Shown piece by piece: positions 37,794 to 46,393 of a stretch of DNA of 64,000 nt. Each line of letters opens with the position of its first letter. Position 1 is the first letter of the stretch. Below the pieces are notes generated by a model that saw nothing but the letters and a program-made list of their open reading frames with translations, was not told where the DNA came from and did no database searches. The translations under genes were made by a program, and so were the position numbers. Origin of the DNA: Oceanisphaera psychrotolerans (GTDB taxonomy: Bacteria; Pseudomonadota; Gammaproteobacteria; Enterobacterales; Aeromonadaceae); assembly GCF_001870485.1 (NCBI RefSeq), contig NZ_MDKE01000011.1, forward strand, positions 1-64,000, read 5' to 3'.

Positions 37794-38215
37794 TAGGCCG
37801 CCCCGAATCTCCCCATTCCGGTTGGCGCTCCCTTAGCCCGGATATCACCCCGCTGCTCGACATCATCTTTATCGTGCTGGTGTTTCTGATGCTCACCGCC
37901 AACATTCCGCTGCAATCGCTGGAGGTGGATCTGCCCAAGACCGACAGCGAGGCGCTGAGCCGCGTGCAGGACAACAAGACGGTTACCATCAACCTGCTGG
38001 CCGGCTCGCCGGCCTGGGCCCTGCAGGGCGAAAAGTATGAACACTGGGAACAGTTCAAGCCGGTGTTGCAGAGTCAGCTGACCACGCTGAAAGACGCCGA
38101 GCTGGTACTGGCCTCCGACAAGGAGGTGACCGTCGACAACATGCTGAAGCTGCTGGCCTTCCTGCAGGAGCACCAGATCCAGGCCACCCAGATCCTGATG
38201 GAGGATGGGCAGTAA
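37790..38215 (+). CDS. exbD: ExbD-like proton-channel subunit
   Basis: The product is 141 residues. The single N-terminal helix DITPLLDIIFIVLVFLMLTA carries the essential Asp. A periplasmic domain follows, ending LLAFLQEHQIQATQILMED. It is the ExbB partner. Only one ATG-overlap start is sensible; an upstream in-frame ATG inside exbB is rejected. No outer-membrane receptor gene is in the operon, so it probably serves general TonB-dependent uptake. Confidence 0.92.
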   Translation: MIGRPESPHSGWRSLSPDITPLLDIIFIVLVFLMLTANIPLQSLEVDLPKTDSEALSRVQDNKTVTINLLAGSPAWALQGEKYEHWEQFKPVLQSQLTTLKDAELVLASDKEVTVDNMLKLLAFLQEHQIQATQILMEDGQ

Positions 38216-38236
38216 GGTTTATGGCGTTGACGCCGC

Positions 38237-38266
38237 GGTGCAGGCCTCATCAGGATGGCCTGCACC
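38237..38266. terminator. Hairpin between exbD and the yitT-like gene
   Basis: GGTGCAGGCC pairs with GGCCTGCACC around a ten-base loop. There is no T run, so it may act weakly or in both directions for the two convergent genes. Confidence 0.5.
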
Positions 38267-38276
38267 AGAAGTCAAC

Positions 38277-38876
38277 TCAGGCCATGGCGTTATAACGGCC
38301 CGGTCGGTGGTTGATGGTCAGCACCTGATTGATCAACACGGCGCCGAGTACCGATAGCAGCAACAGGTAGACCGGTACTATGGTGAAGGAGATCAACAGG
38401 ATGAGACCATCCAGCGCCATCTGCACCTTACCGGCACGAATGCCATAACGATCCTGCAGATACAGGGCCAGAATGCCGATGCCGCCCAGGCTGGCCTGGT
38501 GACGAAACAGGATCAGCATGCCGACACCGATCAGCAGTCCACCCATCAGGGCGCTGAACAGGGGCTCGATCCTGTTCAGGCTGATCACCCATTCCATGTG
38601 TTCACTGAAAAAGGACACCAGCGAGACGCTGATGAAGGTCTTGAGGGTAAAGCCCGCCCCCATTCTCAACCAGGCCAGCAGATAAAACGGCAGGTTGAAC
38701 AGGAAAAACCACAGCCCGAATCCCACCTCGGTCAAGCGGCTGAGCAGCAACGCCAGACCGGCGGTGCCACCGGTCAGTAGCTCGGCCTGCTTAAGCAACA
38801 ACACGCCCAAAGCCACCATGGCGGTACCCGATAGCAGCGCAATAACATCTTCAAGCAGGGGGTGTTTAACGTTCAT
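38277..38876 (-). CDS. YitT-family membrane protein
   Basis: The product is 199 residues with five or six hydrophobic helices. GTAMVALGVLLLKQAELLTG and GGTAGLALLLSRLTEVGFGL match the YitT (DUF161) family. RHQASLGGIGILALYLQDRY is the typical later motif. The function is not established. It lacks the C-terminal DUF2179 domain of longer Bacillus homologues. AAGGA stands ten bases before the ATG. It may follow a small open frame at 38904-39080. Confidence 0.75.
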   Translation of the reverse strand: MNVKHPLLEDVIALLSGTAMVALGVLLLKQAELLTGGTAGLALLLSRLTEVGFGLWFFLFNLPFYLLAWLRMGAGFTLKTFISVSLVSFFSEHMEWVISLNRIEPLFSALMGGLLIGVGMLILFRHQASLGGIGILALYLQDRYGIRAGKVQMALDGLILLISFTIVPVYLLLLSVLGAVLINQVLTINHRPGRYNAMA

Positions 38877-38903
38877 TTTTGGGGTCCTTGATAACAGAGG
38901 ATC

Positions 38904-39080
38904 CTATGCTAATGCCGGTGTACGGGAAGTGAAACGGGGAGTAGCGAGATCGCCGCCTGGTCTGCTGTCAGCCTGGCGTGCCGCCTGTAAACCCTGCAGA
39001 ACAGCAGCCGGCAACGGTTGCCAATCCATCTGGCTGCCGGGCATGAAAAATGTCAGTGCCTGACGAGTAAAGTATTTCAC
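38904..39080 (-). CDS. Possible small ORF upstream of the yitT-like gene
   Basis: A GTG start (39080-39078) with GGTGG before it opens 58 codons, beginning MKYFTRQALTFFMPGSQMDW and ending TPRFTSRTPALA, in the same direction as the YitT gene and 27 bases upstream of it. I recognise no family. Third-position base use looks like that of neighbouring genes, which is the only support. It could be chance. Confidence 0.3.
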   Translation of the reverse strand: MKYFTRQALTFFMPGSQMDWQPLPAAVLQGLQAARQADSRPGGDLATPRFTSRTPALA

Positions 39081-39137
39081 TTACCACCGTCAAACCGGCG
39101 TGATAAATGTGGTAGTCCTGTTAATGGAAGTGCCGCT

Positions 39138-39329
39138 ATGAAAATCAAAATAAGAAAAGGCGTGGTGACCTGCTCCTTGCTGGCCGCCCTGTGGCTGCCA
39201 CTGCTGGGCGCTGCCGCCAGTATCGACAAACATGCCGACAAACCGACCTGGATGGACTGGGGGTTCTTCGGCAACACCATTATCTCGGCCAGCCTCACTC
39301 GCTGGAGCAGCAGACGGGACGACGAATAA
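39138..39329 (+). CDS. Small secreted hypothetical protein
   Basis: The product is 63 residues. MKIKIRKGVVTCSLLAALWL followed by PLLGAAASID looks like a signal peptide. The mature part is short and contains WMDWGFFGNTIISASLTRWS. GGAAG lies before the ATG. I do not recognise the family. It sits alone between the YitT gene and ettA. Confidence 0.5.
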   Translation: MKIKIRKGVVTCSLLAALWLPLLGAAASIDKHADKPTWMDWGFFGNTIISASLTRWSSRRDDE

Positions 39330-39571
39330 TCCGGACGCAAGGACGCGCCCCTTACCTCCTTTATCCACTCCCGCTTTTTCGTTCTGTGTCACCCCCCTGA
39401 CCACACGTCAGTGAAATTCCCGCTTTCTCTTTCTTCACGCACTGGCTTTCCGCGCCCAGCCAAGTACCATATACCCCATCGCTGTCCGGTTGGCTGCCGG
39501 CTTGGGGCCTAGCCCTCATTCAAACCCGTCAGGCAATCAGTTAATCTTCTGAATTATCAGGATAAAGTGAA

Positions 39572-41239
39572 ATGGCTCAATTTGTTTACAGCATGAATCG
39601 CGTGGGCAAGGTAGTTCCGCCCAAACGTCATATTCTGAAAAATATCTCCCTGTCGTTTTTCCCCGGCGCCAAGATCGGCGTACTGGGTCTGAACGGCGCA
39701 GGTAAATCCACCCTGCTGCGCATCATGGCCGGCCTGGATACCGAAATCGAGGGCGAAGCCCGTCCCCAGCCCGGCATCAACATCGGTTATCTGCCTCAGG
39801 AACCCAAGCTGAAGCCGGAGCAGACCGTACGAGAAGCGGTAGAAGAAGCGGTAGCCGAAGTAGCCGGCGCCCTGAAAGAGCTGGACGAGGTATATACCGC
39901 CTATGCGGATCCGGACGCCGACTTCGACAAGCTGGCCAAGCGCCAGGGCGAACTGGAAGCCATCATTCAGGCTCACGACGGCCACAACCTGGACAACCAG
40001 CTGGAACGGGCCGCCGACGCCCTGCGCCTGCCGCCCTGGGATGCCACCATCGGCAAGCTGTCCGGTGGTGAACGCCGCCGGGTCGCCATGTGCCAGCTGC
40101 TGCTGGAAAAGCCGGACATGCTGCTGCTGGACGAACCCACCAACCACCTGGACGCCGAGTCCGTGGCCTGGCTGGAGCGCTTCCTGCACGATTACGAAGG
40201 CACCGTGGTCGCCATTACCCACGACCGTTACTTCCTCGATAACGTGGCCGGCTGGATCCTGGAGCTGGACCGGGGCGAAGGCATTCCCTGGGAAGGCAAC
40301 TATTCTTCCTGGCTGGAGCAGAAAGACGCTCGTCTGTCCCAGGAGCAGTCTTCCGAGGCCGCCCGCCAGAAATCGATCCAGAAAGAACTGGAATGGGTTC
40401 GTCAGAATCCGAAAGGTCGTCAGGCCAAGTCCAAGGCCCGTATGGCCCGCTTTGAAGAACTGCAGAATCAGGACTTCCAGAAGCGCAACGAGACCAACGA
40501 GCTGTTCATCCCGCCCGGCCCCCGCCTGGGCGACAATGTCATCAACGTTGAGCACCTGACCAAGTCCTACGGCGACCGGGTACTGATCGACGATCTGTCG
40601 TTCAGCATTCCCAAGGGCGCCATCGTCGGCATCATCGGTCCCAACGGCGCCGGTAAGTCCACCCTGTTCCGCATGCTCACCAACGCCGAGCAGCCGGACT
40701 CCGGCAGCATCACCCTGGGTGATACCGTGCAGTTGGCCTCGGTCGAACAGTTCCGTGACAGCATGGACGACAAGAAGACCGTATGGGAAGAAGTGTCCGG
40801 TGGTCTGGACATGATGCGCATCGGCAACCTGGAAATTCCCAGCCGCGCCTACCTCGGCCGGTTCAACTTCAAGGGCGTCGACCAGCAGAAACGGGTTGGC
40901 GAGCTGTCCGGTGGTGAACGTGGTCGTCTGCACATGGCCAAGCTGCTGCAGACCGGCGGCAACGTGCTGCTGCTGGATGAACCGACCAACGATCTGGACG
41001 TCGAAACCCTGCGCGCCCTGGAAAACGCCCTGCTGGAATTCCCCGGCTGTGCCATGGTGATCTCGCACGACCGCTGGTTCCTCGACCGTATCGCCACCCA
41101 CATCCTGGATTACAAGGACGAGGGCAAGGTGGAATTCTTCGAAGGCAACTTCACCGAATACGAAGACTGGAAGAAGAAAACCTACGGCGCCGAGGCCGTG
41201 CAGCCGCACCGCATCAAGTACAAGAAAATCGCCAAATAA
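39572..41239 (+). CDS. ettA: Energy-dependent translational throttle protein EttA (ABC-F)
   Basis: The product is 555 residues, the E. coli EttA length. Two ATPase cassettes each have Walker A (GLNGAGKSTLL, GPNGAGKSTLF), the signature (KLSGGERRRVA, ELSGGERGRLH) and Walker B (LLLDEPTNHLD, LLLDEPTNDLD). An arm and linker lie between them (EFARN-like QEQSSEAARQKSIQKELEWV). It binds the ribosomal E site and gates elongation according to ADP/ATP ratio. No membrane segment is present. A hairpin terminator follows. Confidence 0.96.
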   Translation: MAQFVYSMNRVGKVVPPKRHILKNISLSFFPGAKIGVLGLNGAGKSTLLRIMAGLDTEIEGEARPQPGINIGYLPQEPKLKPEQTVREAVEEAVAEVAGALKELDEVYTAYADPDADFDKLAKRQGELEAIIQAHDGHNLDNQLERAADALRLPPWDATIGKLSGGERRRVAMCQLLLEKPDMLLLDEPTNHLDAESVAWLERFLHDYEGTVVAITHDRYFLDNVAGWILELDRGEGIPWEGNYSSWLEQKDARLSQEQSSEAARQKSIQKELEWVRQNPKGRQAKSKARMARFEELQNQDFQKRNETNELFIPPGPRLGDNVINVEHLTKSYGDRVLIDDLSFSIPKGAIVGIIGPNGAGKSTLFRMLTNAEQPDSGSITLGDTVQLASVEQFRDSMDDKKTVWEEVSGGLDMMRIGNLEIPSRAYLGRFNFKGVDQQKRVGELSGGERGRLHMAKLLQTGGNVLLLDEPTNDLDVETLRALENALLEFPGCAMVISHDRWFLDRIATHILDYKDEGKVEFFEGNFTEYEDWKKKTYGAEAVQPHRIKYKKIAK

Positions 41240-41262
41240 GCTTTTTGCTGATGATAAAGACC

Positions 41263-41288
41263 AAAGCCCGCATGATGCGGGCTTTTTT
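41263..41288 (+). terminator. Terminator after ettA
   Basis: AAAGCCCGCA, TGA, TGCGGGCTTT, then more Ts. The stem is perfect, 24 bases after the stop. Confidence 0.92.
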
Positions 41289-41368
41289 GTTGCCAACCAC
41301 CGGGCACACACAACGGCAATACCTTCTAATATTGCCTTATGGGCAACAGTCACCTGTCGGTGGACAAA

Positions 41369-41731
41369 ATGAAAACCGTACTTATCCTGCCAATGCTGGC
41401 GTACTTCATGTTCCTCCCCCCGGGGTATGGCCAGAGTGCAACCCAGCTTGAACTGAATCAGGCGGCCAACCGGCAATATACAGCCGCCGATCTGGCGCTG
41501 AACAAGGCCTATTCACAGCTGATGAGATCACTCCAGCCGAAGCGCCAGCAACAGCTTAAAGTCGCCCAGCGAGCCTGGCTCAAATTTCGTGACGCCCAGG
41601 CCGAGCTGGTTTCCAGCGCCTACACCGGCGGATCGATCCGGCCGCTGATCCACTCCCAGGCGTTACGCGAACTGACCGAGCACAGAACGGCCGAGCTGAC
41701 CAGAATGTATCGGGATGACGCCGCGCAATAA
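41369..41731 (+). CDS. LprI/DUF1311-family secreted protein
   Basis: The product is about 120 residues. A signal peptide (MKTVLILPMLAYFMFLPPGY) is followed by the DUF1311 pattern: TAADLALNKAYSQLMRSLQP, LKVAQRAWLKFRDAQAELVS. Some LprI proteins inhibit lysozyme; most family members are uncharacterised. An alternative ATG at 41339 adds ten residues. The usual paired cysteines of many LprI members are not evident in the visible mature sequence. Confidence 0.7.
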   Translation: MKTVLILPMLAYFMFLPPGYGQSATQLELNQAANRQYTAADLALNKAYSQLMRSLQPKRQQQLKVAQRAWLKFRDAQAELVSSAYTGGSIRPLIHSQALRELTEHRTAELTRMYRDDAAQ

Positions 41732-41809
41732 CCAGGTCGGTACCTGTTAGTCCCGGACCTTTCCTCGCCCCCTTCCTTCCGTGATGGTATCCTGTCCGCT
41801 TTGTAAAGC

Positions 41810-42538
41810 ATGGATCCCGAGACCGTTATGCACACCTATGCCGAACAGGCCAGGCTGGAGCCGGCCGATACCTGGCTTGGCTTCAAGCAATTGTTGCCGC
41901 TCTCTTTTTTTGTGGCCGCCTTCGGTCTGGCCTTCGGCCTGGCCGCCGCGCAGGAAGGTCTGAGTGAAGGCAACATCGTGCTGATGAGCGCGCTGGTGTT
42001 TGCCGGTACTTCCCAGTTTGCCGCCCTGGAGCTGTGGGGCACCCAGGTGCCGCTGGTGCCCCTGATTATCACCACCTTCGCCATCAATGCCCGTCATCTG
42101 CTGATGGGCGCCAGCCTCTATCCCTGGCTGCAGCATATCTCTCCGCTCAAGCGTTACGGCATCATGCTGCTTGCCTCCGATGCCAACTGGGCCATGGCGA
42201 TGCAGGGCTTTCACAAGGGCGAGCGGGCCCTGGGCATCCTGTTGGGTGGTGGCCTGGCCATCTGGTCATTCTGGATGCTGGGCACCTGGCTCGGCCTGTA
42301 TTTCGGCAGCGCCATCGAAGACCCGTTCAGCATCGGGCTGGACATGGTGCTGGGCTGCTTCCTGCTGGCCATGGCCCTGGGCGGGCGCAAGGATCTGCGC
42401 ATCCTCGTTATCTGGTGTGTGGCAGGTATATCGTCGATGATGGCCTACTGGTGGCTGCCCGCCAACAGTCATGTGGTGGTCGGAGCCCTGTCGGGCGGTC
42501 TGGTCGGCGCATTGTGGATGGAGAAAGAGAAAAAATGA
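41810..42538 (+). CDS. azlC: AzlC-like branched-chain amino acid exporter subunit
   Basis: The product is 242 residues, membrane-bound. FVAAFGLAFGLAAAQEGLSE and VFAGTSQFAALELWG are the AzlC signature, with INARHLLMGASLYPWLQ next. With AzlD it forms a branched-chain amino acid (or analogue) export complex. The start could be the ATG at 41828. It overlaps azlD by four bases (ATGA at 42535-42538). Confidence 0.88.
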   Translation: MDPETVMHTYAEQARLEPADTWLGFKQLLPLSFFVAAFGLAFGLAAAQEGLSEGNIVLMSALVFAGTSQFAALELWGTQVPLVPLIITTFAINARHLLMGASLYPWLQHISPLKRYGIMLLASDANWAMAMQGFHKGERALGILLGGGLAIWSFWMLGTWLGLYFGSAIEDPFSIGLDMVLGCFLLAMALGGRKDLRILVIWCVAGISSMMAYWWLPANSHVVVGALSGGLVGALWMEKEKK

Positions 42539-42852
42539 ATCTGGATACCGCCGGCTCGGGCACCCTGCTGATTATCGGCGTCATGGCCGTCGTCACCCTC
42601 GCCACCCGCTGGGGCGGCGTCTTCGTGATGTCGCTGATCCCCATCAATCGCCGGGTGCAGCAATTCATCAGCGCCATGTCCGGCTCGGTGCTGATAGCCA
42701 TTCTTACCCCCATGGCGGTGAACGGCGATATCGGCGCCCGAGCGGCGCTGCTGGCCACGGCGCTGACCATGCTGGTGCTGAGAAAACCGCTGCCGGCCAT
42801 TACCGCCGGCATTATCGCCGCGGCACTCGGCCGGCAGTTCTTCGGTAGTTAA
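42535..42852 (+). CDS. azlD: AzlD-like branched-chain amino acid exporter subunit
   Basis: The product is 105 residues with four helices. VVTLATRWGGVFVMSLIPIN and AMSGSVLIAILTPMAVNGD match AzlD/YgaH-type small subunits. It is coupled to azlC through the shared ATGA and closes the operon at a terminator. Confidence 0.87.
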   Translation: MNLDTAGSGTLLIIGVMAVVTLATRWGGVFVMSLIPINRRVQQFISAMSGSVLIAILTPMAVNGDIGARAALLATALTMLVLRKPLPAITAGIIAAALGRQFFGS

Positions 42853-42876
42853 CCACCAATCGCATCCGCTCAACGC

Positions 42877-42902
42877 AAAAGCCCGCCGTTCGGCGGGCTT
42901 TT
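42877..42902. terminator. Terminator between azlD and the phyH-like gene
   Basis: AAAAGCCCGCCG, TT, CGGCGGGCTTTT. The perfect stem, with A and T arms, can act in both directions for the two convergent genes. Confidence 0.9.
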
Positions 42903-42919
42903 GCAGTTTACAGTCAGGC

Positions 42920-43765
42920 TTAACGCCGCCACACCACAGGGAACCAGTCTTCCCGCATCCTGTCGCCGGTGTTCAGATTAATGCCATCAAAGGGCGGTGA
43001 AGTGGCGCCGCCACGGTCGATATAACGTACATCGTCCCCCATGAAACGGGTAGAGAAGGCCCGGCGACGATTCATTGTCTGGTTGCCCGGGGCACCGTGT
43101 ACCGTCTTGAAGTTGAACAGCAGCGCATCACCCAGCTCCATCTCGGGGATCATGATCTCGAAGTCACCGCAGTCGATATTCGGCATTTCCATGAAATGAC
43201 TGTCTTCCTTGTACCAGGAGGCATTGGTCGACCATTTGCTCGGGCGTATCAGCTTGGGCCAACGATGCGAGCCCAGCACCACCTGCAGGGCGTTTTCCGG
43301 GGTGATGGGATCGAGCGGTATCCAGTAACTGCCGGTCTGATCGCCTTCGACACAGTAATAGGGCAAGTCCTGATGCCAGGGGGTGGCCTTGGAGGTGCCC
43401 GGCTCTTTCACCAGAATATGCTCGTGAAACACCTGTACCCGCTCGGAACCGGTGGCTTCACCGACGATGGCCGCCCCCGGTGATTCTTCTATCCACCGCT
43501 TGAACTCGGGAATACGCTGCCAGTTGCAGTAATCTTCAAAAAAGCGGCCGGTTTCGGTACCGGTGACGTTTTCACGGCCATGCTCGCCTGGGTCGTTCAG
43601 CACCTTGTCGAAACCGGCGCGCAGGGTTTCAACCCAGTCCTTGAACACGCCCTTGATCACGATGGCGCCATCGCGCTCGTAGGCTACCTTCTGCTCTTCC
43701 GTCAGCCACTTTTTTCCGGGGGAGTGCTTTTCGGTTGAGTTCTGTTTGGTTACCGACATATTCAT
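42920..43765 (-). CDS. Phytanoyl-CoA dioxygenase (PhyH) family protein
   Basis: The product is 281 residues. A 2-oxoglutarate/Fe(II) dioxygenase fold is indicated by TPWHQDLPYY (HxD), the distal His in FNFKTVHGAPGNQTMNRRRA, and the downstream Arg in that same segment for 2OG binding. Family members hydroxylate small molecules such as ectoine, phosphonates or lipid acyls. The substrate here cannot be read. A LysR gene is divergent and 94 bases away, so the enzyme is probably substrate-induced. AAGGAA precedes the ATG. Confidence 0.8.
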   Translation of the reverse strand: MNMSVTKQNSTEKHSPGKKWLTEEQKVAYERDGAIVIKGVFKDWVETLRAGFDKVLNDPGEHGRENVTGTETGRFFEDYCNWQRIPEFKRWIEESPGAAIVGEATGSERVQVFHEHILVKEPGTSKATPWHQDLPYYCVEGDQTGSYWIPLDPITPENALQVVLGSHRWPKLIRPSKWSTNASWYKEDSHFMEMPNIDCGDFEIMIPEMELGDALLFNFKTVHGAPGNQTMNRRRAFSTRFMGDDVRYIDRGGATSPPFDGINLNTGDRMREDWFPVVWRR

Positions 43766-43859
43766 GCTGTATTCCTTCCCTTCGATGAACTATGAATCGA
43801 CTTTAGCACCCGCGTTACATAGTATAAAAATACAATTTACATATGAGGTACATAGGTAA

Positions 43860-44765
43860 ATGGCTATCCCCTTCACCTTTCGTCAACTGAACTATTTTGT
43901 GTCTGTGGCCCAGCACGGCAGTATCAGCAAGGCCGCCGAAGCGTTGCATGTGTCTCAGCCGTCGGTGTCTATCGCCATTCATCAGCTGGAAAGCCTGCTC
44001 GGTCAGCCGCTGTTTCAGCGCCATCGCGGCCAGGGGGTCAGCCTGACCCCCAGAGGAGAAGCATTACTTAAGGAAGCCCGCCAGATCCTCACCCTGTCGC
44101 ATAACCTGCTGGCCCGGTTACAACAGGACGACACAGAGGTGGAAGGACAACTGGTCATCTGCTGTTTCCGGGATATTGCGCCTTATTATCTGCCCCGGCT
44201 GGTCAGCGAATTCGAACGCCGCTACCCCAAAATAACAGTGGTGATGCAGGAACAGGATCTGGCCGGCGTCAGCCTTGCCCTGACTCAGGGCAAGGCCGAG
44301 CTGGCCCTGAGCTATGCGCTGGGTCTGCCGCAGGAAGTGGACACCCGGGTGCTGGACGAACTGCCCCCCTACGCCCTGCTACCCGCCAATCATCGACTGG
44401 CAGCTGAACCGATGCTGAGTCTGGCAGAAATAGCGAAAGAAACCCTGATACTGCAGGACATGCCGCTGACCCGGGAGTATTTCATGTCGCTGTTCTGGCA
44501 CCGGGATCTGCAGCCGAGCCATATCCACACCACCGCCTCGTTCGAAATGCAGCGGGGCCTGGTGGCCCACGGCCATGGGGTGGCGTTGTCCTGCACCCGT
44601 CCCGCCGGCGATCAGAGCTACGACGGTGCCCCCATCACTTGCGTACCGCTGAACGACGACGTTCCCCCCCAACGAGTCGTACTGGCCCGCTCCCGCCAGT
44701 TTCCTCTCTCCATTCCCGCCCAGCTGTTTCTCGACCAGGTCACCAACCAGAACGAGAAGCCATGA
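43860..44765 (+). CDS. LysR-family transcriptional regulator
   Basis: The product is 301 residues. An N-terminal winged HTH (FTFRQLNYFVSVAQHGSISK, AAEALHVSQPSVSIAIHQLE) is followed by a two-lobed ligand domain. It is most like CynR/OxyR-type short-chain sensors that bind a small organic ligand. The divergent PhyH gene is its probable target. The gap contains AT-rich partial repeats (TTACATAGTATAAAAATAC and TACATATGAGGTACATAGG), but no clean T-N11-A box can be assigned. Confidence 0.88.
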   Translation: MAIPFTFRQLNYFVSVAQHGSISKAAEALHVSQPSVSIAIHQLESLLGQPLFQRHRGQGVSLTPRGEALLKEARQILTLSHNLLARLQQDDTEVEGQLVICCFRDIAPYYLPRLVSEFERRYPKITVVMQEQDLAGVSLALTQGKAELALSYALGLPQEVDTRVLDELPPYALLPANHRLAAEPMLSLAEIAKETLILQDMPLTREYFMSLFWHRDLQPSHIHTTASFEMQRGLVAHGHGVALSCTRPAGDQSYDGAPITCVPLNDDVPPQRVVLARSRQFPLSIPAQLFLDQVTNQNEKP

Positions 44766-44778
44766 AAAAGCGGGAAGG

Positions 44779-44803
44779 CCCAGGGTTCGCTTTGAACCCT
44801 GGG
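44779..44803. terminator. Hairpin between lysR and the antiporter gene
   Basis: CCCAGGGTTC, GCTTT, GAACCCTGGG form a 10-bp stem with an outer AGCGGG/CCCGCT extension. There is no T run; it separates two convergent genes. Confidence 0.55.
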
Positions 44804-44810
44804 ACTCCCC

Positions 44811-44838
44811 GCTTACGGCTTACGGCTTACGGCTTACG
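44811..44838. repeat. Short tandem repeat, four units of GCTTACG
   Basis: Four contiguous perfect copies of a 7-base unit lie just outside the antiporter stop. This is a candidate slippage site in non-coding DNA. Confidence 0.85.
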
Positions 44839-44847
44839 GCGTGTGGA

Positions 44848-46188
44848 TTACAACACCTGTGCCGCTATCCAGCCGAAGATCACCAGCGGAATGTTGTAAT
44901 GAATGAAGGTGGGGATCACCGAATCACGAATATGATCGTGCTGACCGTCCGCATTCAGGCCGGCGGTCGGCCCCAGCGTGGAGTCGGACGCCGGAGAACC
45001 TGCGTCCCCCAAAGCGCCGGCGGTGCCCACCAGCGCCAGCGTCGCCAACGGTGAAAAACCAAAGCTGACCGCCAGTGGCACATAGATGGCGGCAATAATG
45101 GGAATGGTGGAGAACGACGAGCCGATGCCCATGGTGATGAACAACCCCACCAGCAGCATGACCAGCGCCGCCATCGCCGGGCTGTTGCCAATCAGCTCAC
45201 CCGAGCCGGCTACCAGCTCGGGAATCGCGCCCGACGCCTTCATTACGCCGGCAAAACCGGAAGCGGCAATCATGATGAAACCCACCAGCGCCATCAGCCG
45301 CATACCCTGGGTAAAGACATCGTCCTGATCTTTCCACTTGAACAGGCCGTTCATCGACAGAAGAGCAAAGCCCAGCAAACCGCCCAGCACCATGGAGCCG
45401 GTCATCAGCTGCACAATCAAGGCACCCGCGATGGCCGCCAGTATCATGAACAGCTGCTTGCGGCTGAGTCGGGTTTGTTGCTTGCTGTCGTCGACGGTCG
45501 CGACCGTCTGTTGCTGATACTCCCGTGGCCGACGATAGCTGAACAGCACCGCCACCCCCAGGCCCAACAACATGCCCAGTGCAGGCAGCAGCATCGCCTT
45601 GGGTGCCATGGACGCCGTGACATGCATACCCAGCTCGTCACCGGCCTGATTGACACTGTTGGTCAGAATATCGTTGAGGAAGATGGTGCCAAAGCCCACC
45701 GGCGTGGTCATGTACATGATGGTGATACTGAAGGTGATGACACAGGCCACGGCGCGTCTGTCCAGCTTCAGCATGCTCATCAGCCCCAGCAGTGGCGGTA
45801 CCAGAATGGGGATAAAAGCGATATGTACCGGTATCACGGTACCGGAGGCGGCACCGACGATGATCAAGGCAGCGAACATCAACCACTTGACGCCGCTCAA
45901 CTGGCCCGGCTCACGCCGAGAGCCGACCCAGCCCAGGGCCTTGCTGGCCACCAGTTCGGTAATACCGGTGCGCGACAGCGCCACCGCAAAGGCCCCCAGG
46001 GTGGCATAGGCCAGCGCCACGGTCGCGCCACTACCCAGTCCTTCGTTAAAAGCGCCAATCACCTGATCTACCGACATTCCGGCCCAAAGGCCCCCTACCA
46101 GGGCGGCCACCACCAGCGAAAATACAACCGATACCCGGGCAAGACACAGCGCGACCATCACCAGGATGGCCAGAACAATGGCATTCAT
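44848..46188 (-). CDS. Na+/H+ antiporter (NhaC/YuiF-like family)
   Basis: The product is 446 residues with about 12 membrane segments. It starts MNAIVLAILVMVALCLARVS. ALAYATLGAFAVALSRTGIT and the late GDAGSPASDSTLGPTAGLNA are the typical ion-transporter-superfamily motifs of this antiporter family. It likely exchanges Na+ or an organic ion for protons; some relatives carry amino acids. GAGAGG precedes the ATG. A 17-bp palindrome lies 106 bases upstream. Confidence 0.82.
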   Translation of the reverse strand: MNAIVLAILVMVALCLARVSVVFSLVVAALVGGLWAGMSVDQVIGAFNEGLGSGATVALAYATLGAFAVALSRTGITELVASKALGWVGSRREPGQLSGVKWLMFAALIIVGAASGTVIPVHIAFIPILVPPLLGLMSMLKLDRRAVACVITFSITIMYMTTPVGFGTIFLNDILTNSVNQAGDELGMHVTASMAPKAMLLPALGMLLGLGVAVLFSYRRPREYQQQTVATVDDSKQQTRLSRKQLFMILAAIAGALIVQLMTGSMVLGGLLGFALLSMNGLFKWKDQDDVFTQGMRLMALVGFIMIAASGFAGVMKASGAIPELVAGSGELIGNSPAMAALVMLLVGLFITMGIGSSFSTIPIIAAIYVPLAVSFGFSPLATLALVGTAGALGDAGSPASDSTLGPTAGLNADGQHDHIRDSVIPTFIHYNIPLVIFGWIAAQVL

Positions 46189-46293
46189 AGAATCCTCTCC
46201 CTCATGTTATCAAGTCCCTTTATCAATCATCGTTCGTGCCCGACCATCGCCGGGCACTTACAAAAACTTAACATCAGGAGGGCATTCATTATC

Positions 46294-46310
46294 CATATAG
46301 TTTCTATATG
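46294..46310. promoter_or_regulatory. Palindrome CATATAG-TTT-CTATATG upstream of the antiporter
   Basis: Perfect 7-bp inverted arms around TTT. A further half site, CTATATGA, follows at about 46330. It is a candidate operator or promoter element for the antiporter gene. Confidence 0.55.
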
Positions 46311-46393
46311 AAGTACATTGTCTTTTAGCTATATGATGGCGACGAACCCTGCCCATGCCGCCTCACTGTCACCCGACTCGCCGGCCTTGACGA

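Noticed and set aside
39557-41476. A 639-codon minus-strand frame opposite ettA
   Set aside because: It is antisense to a fully conserved ABC-F gene and has no recognisable domain.
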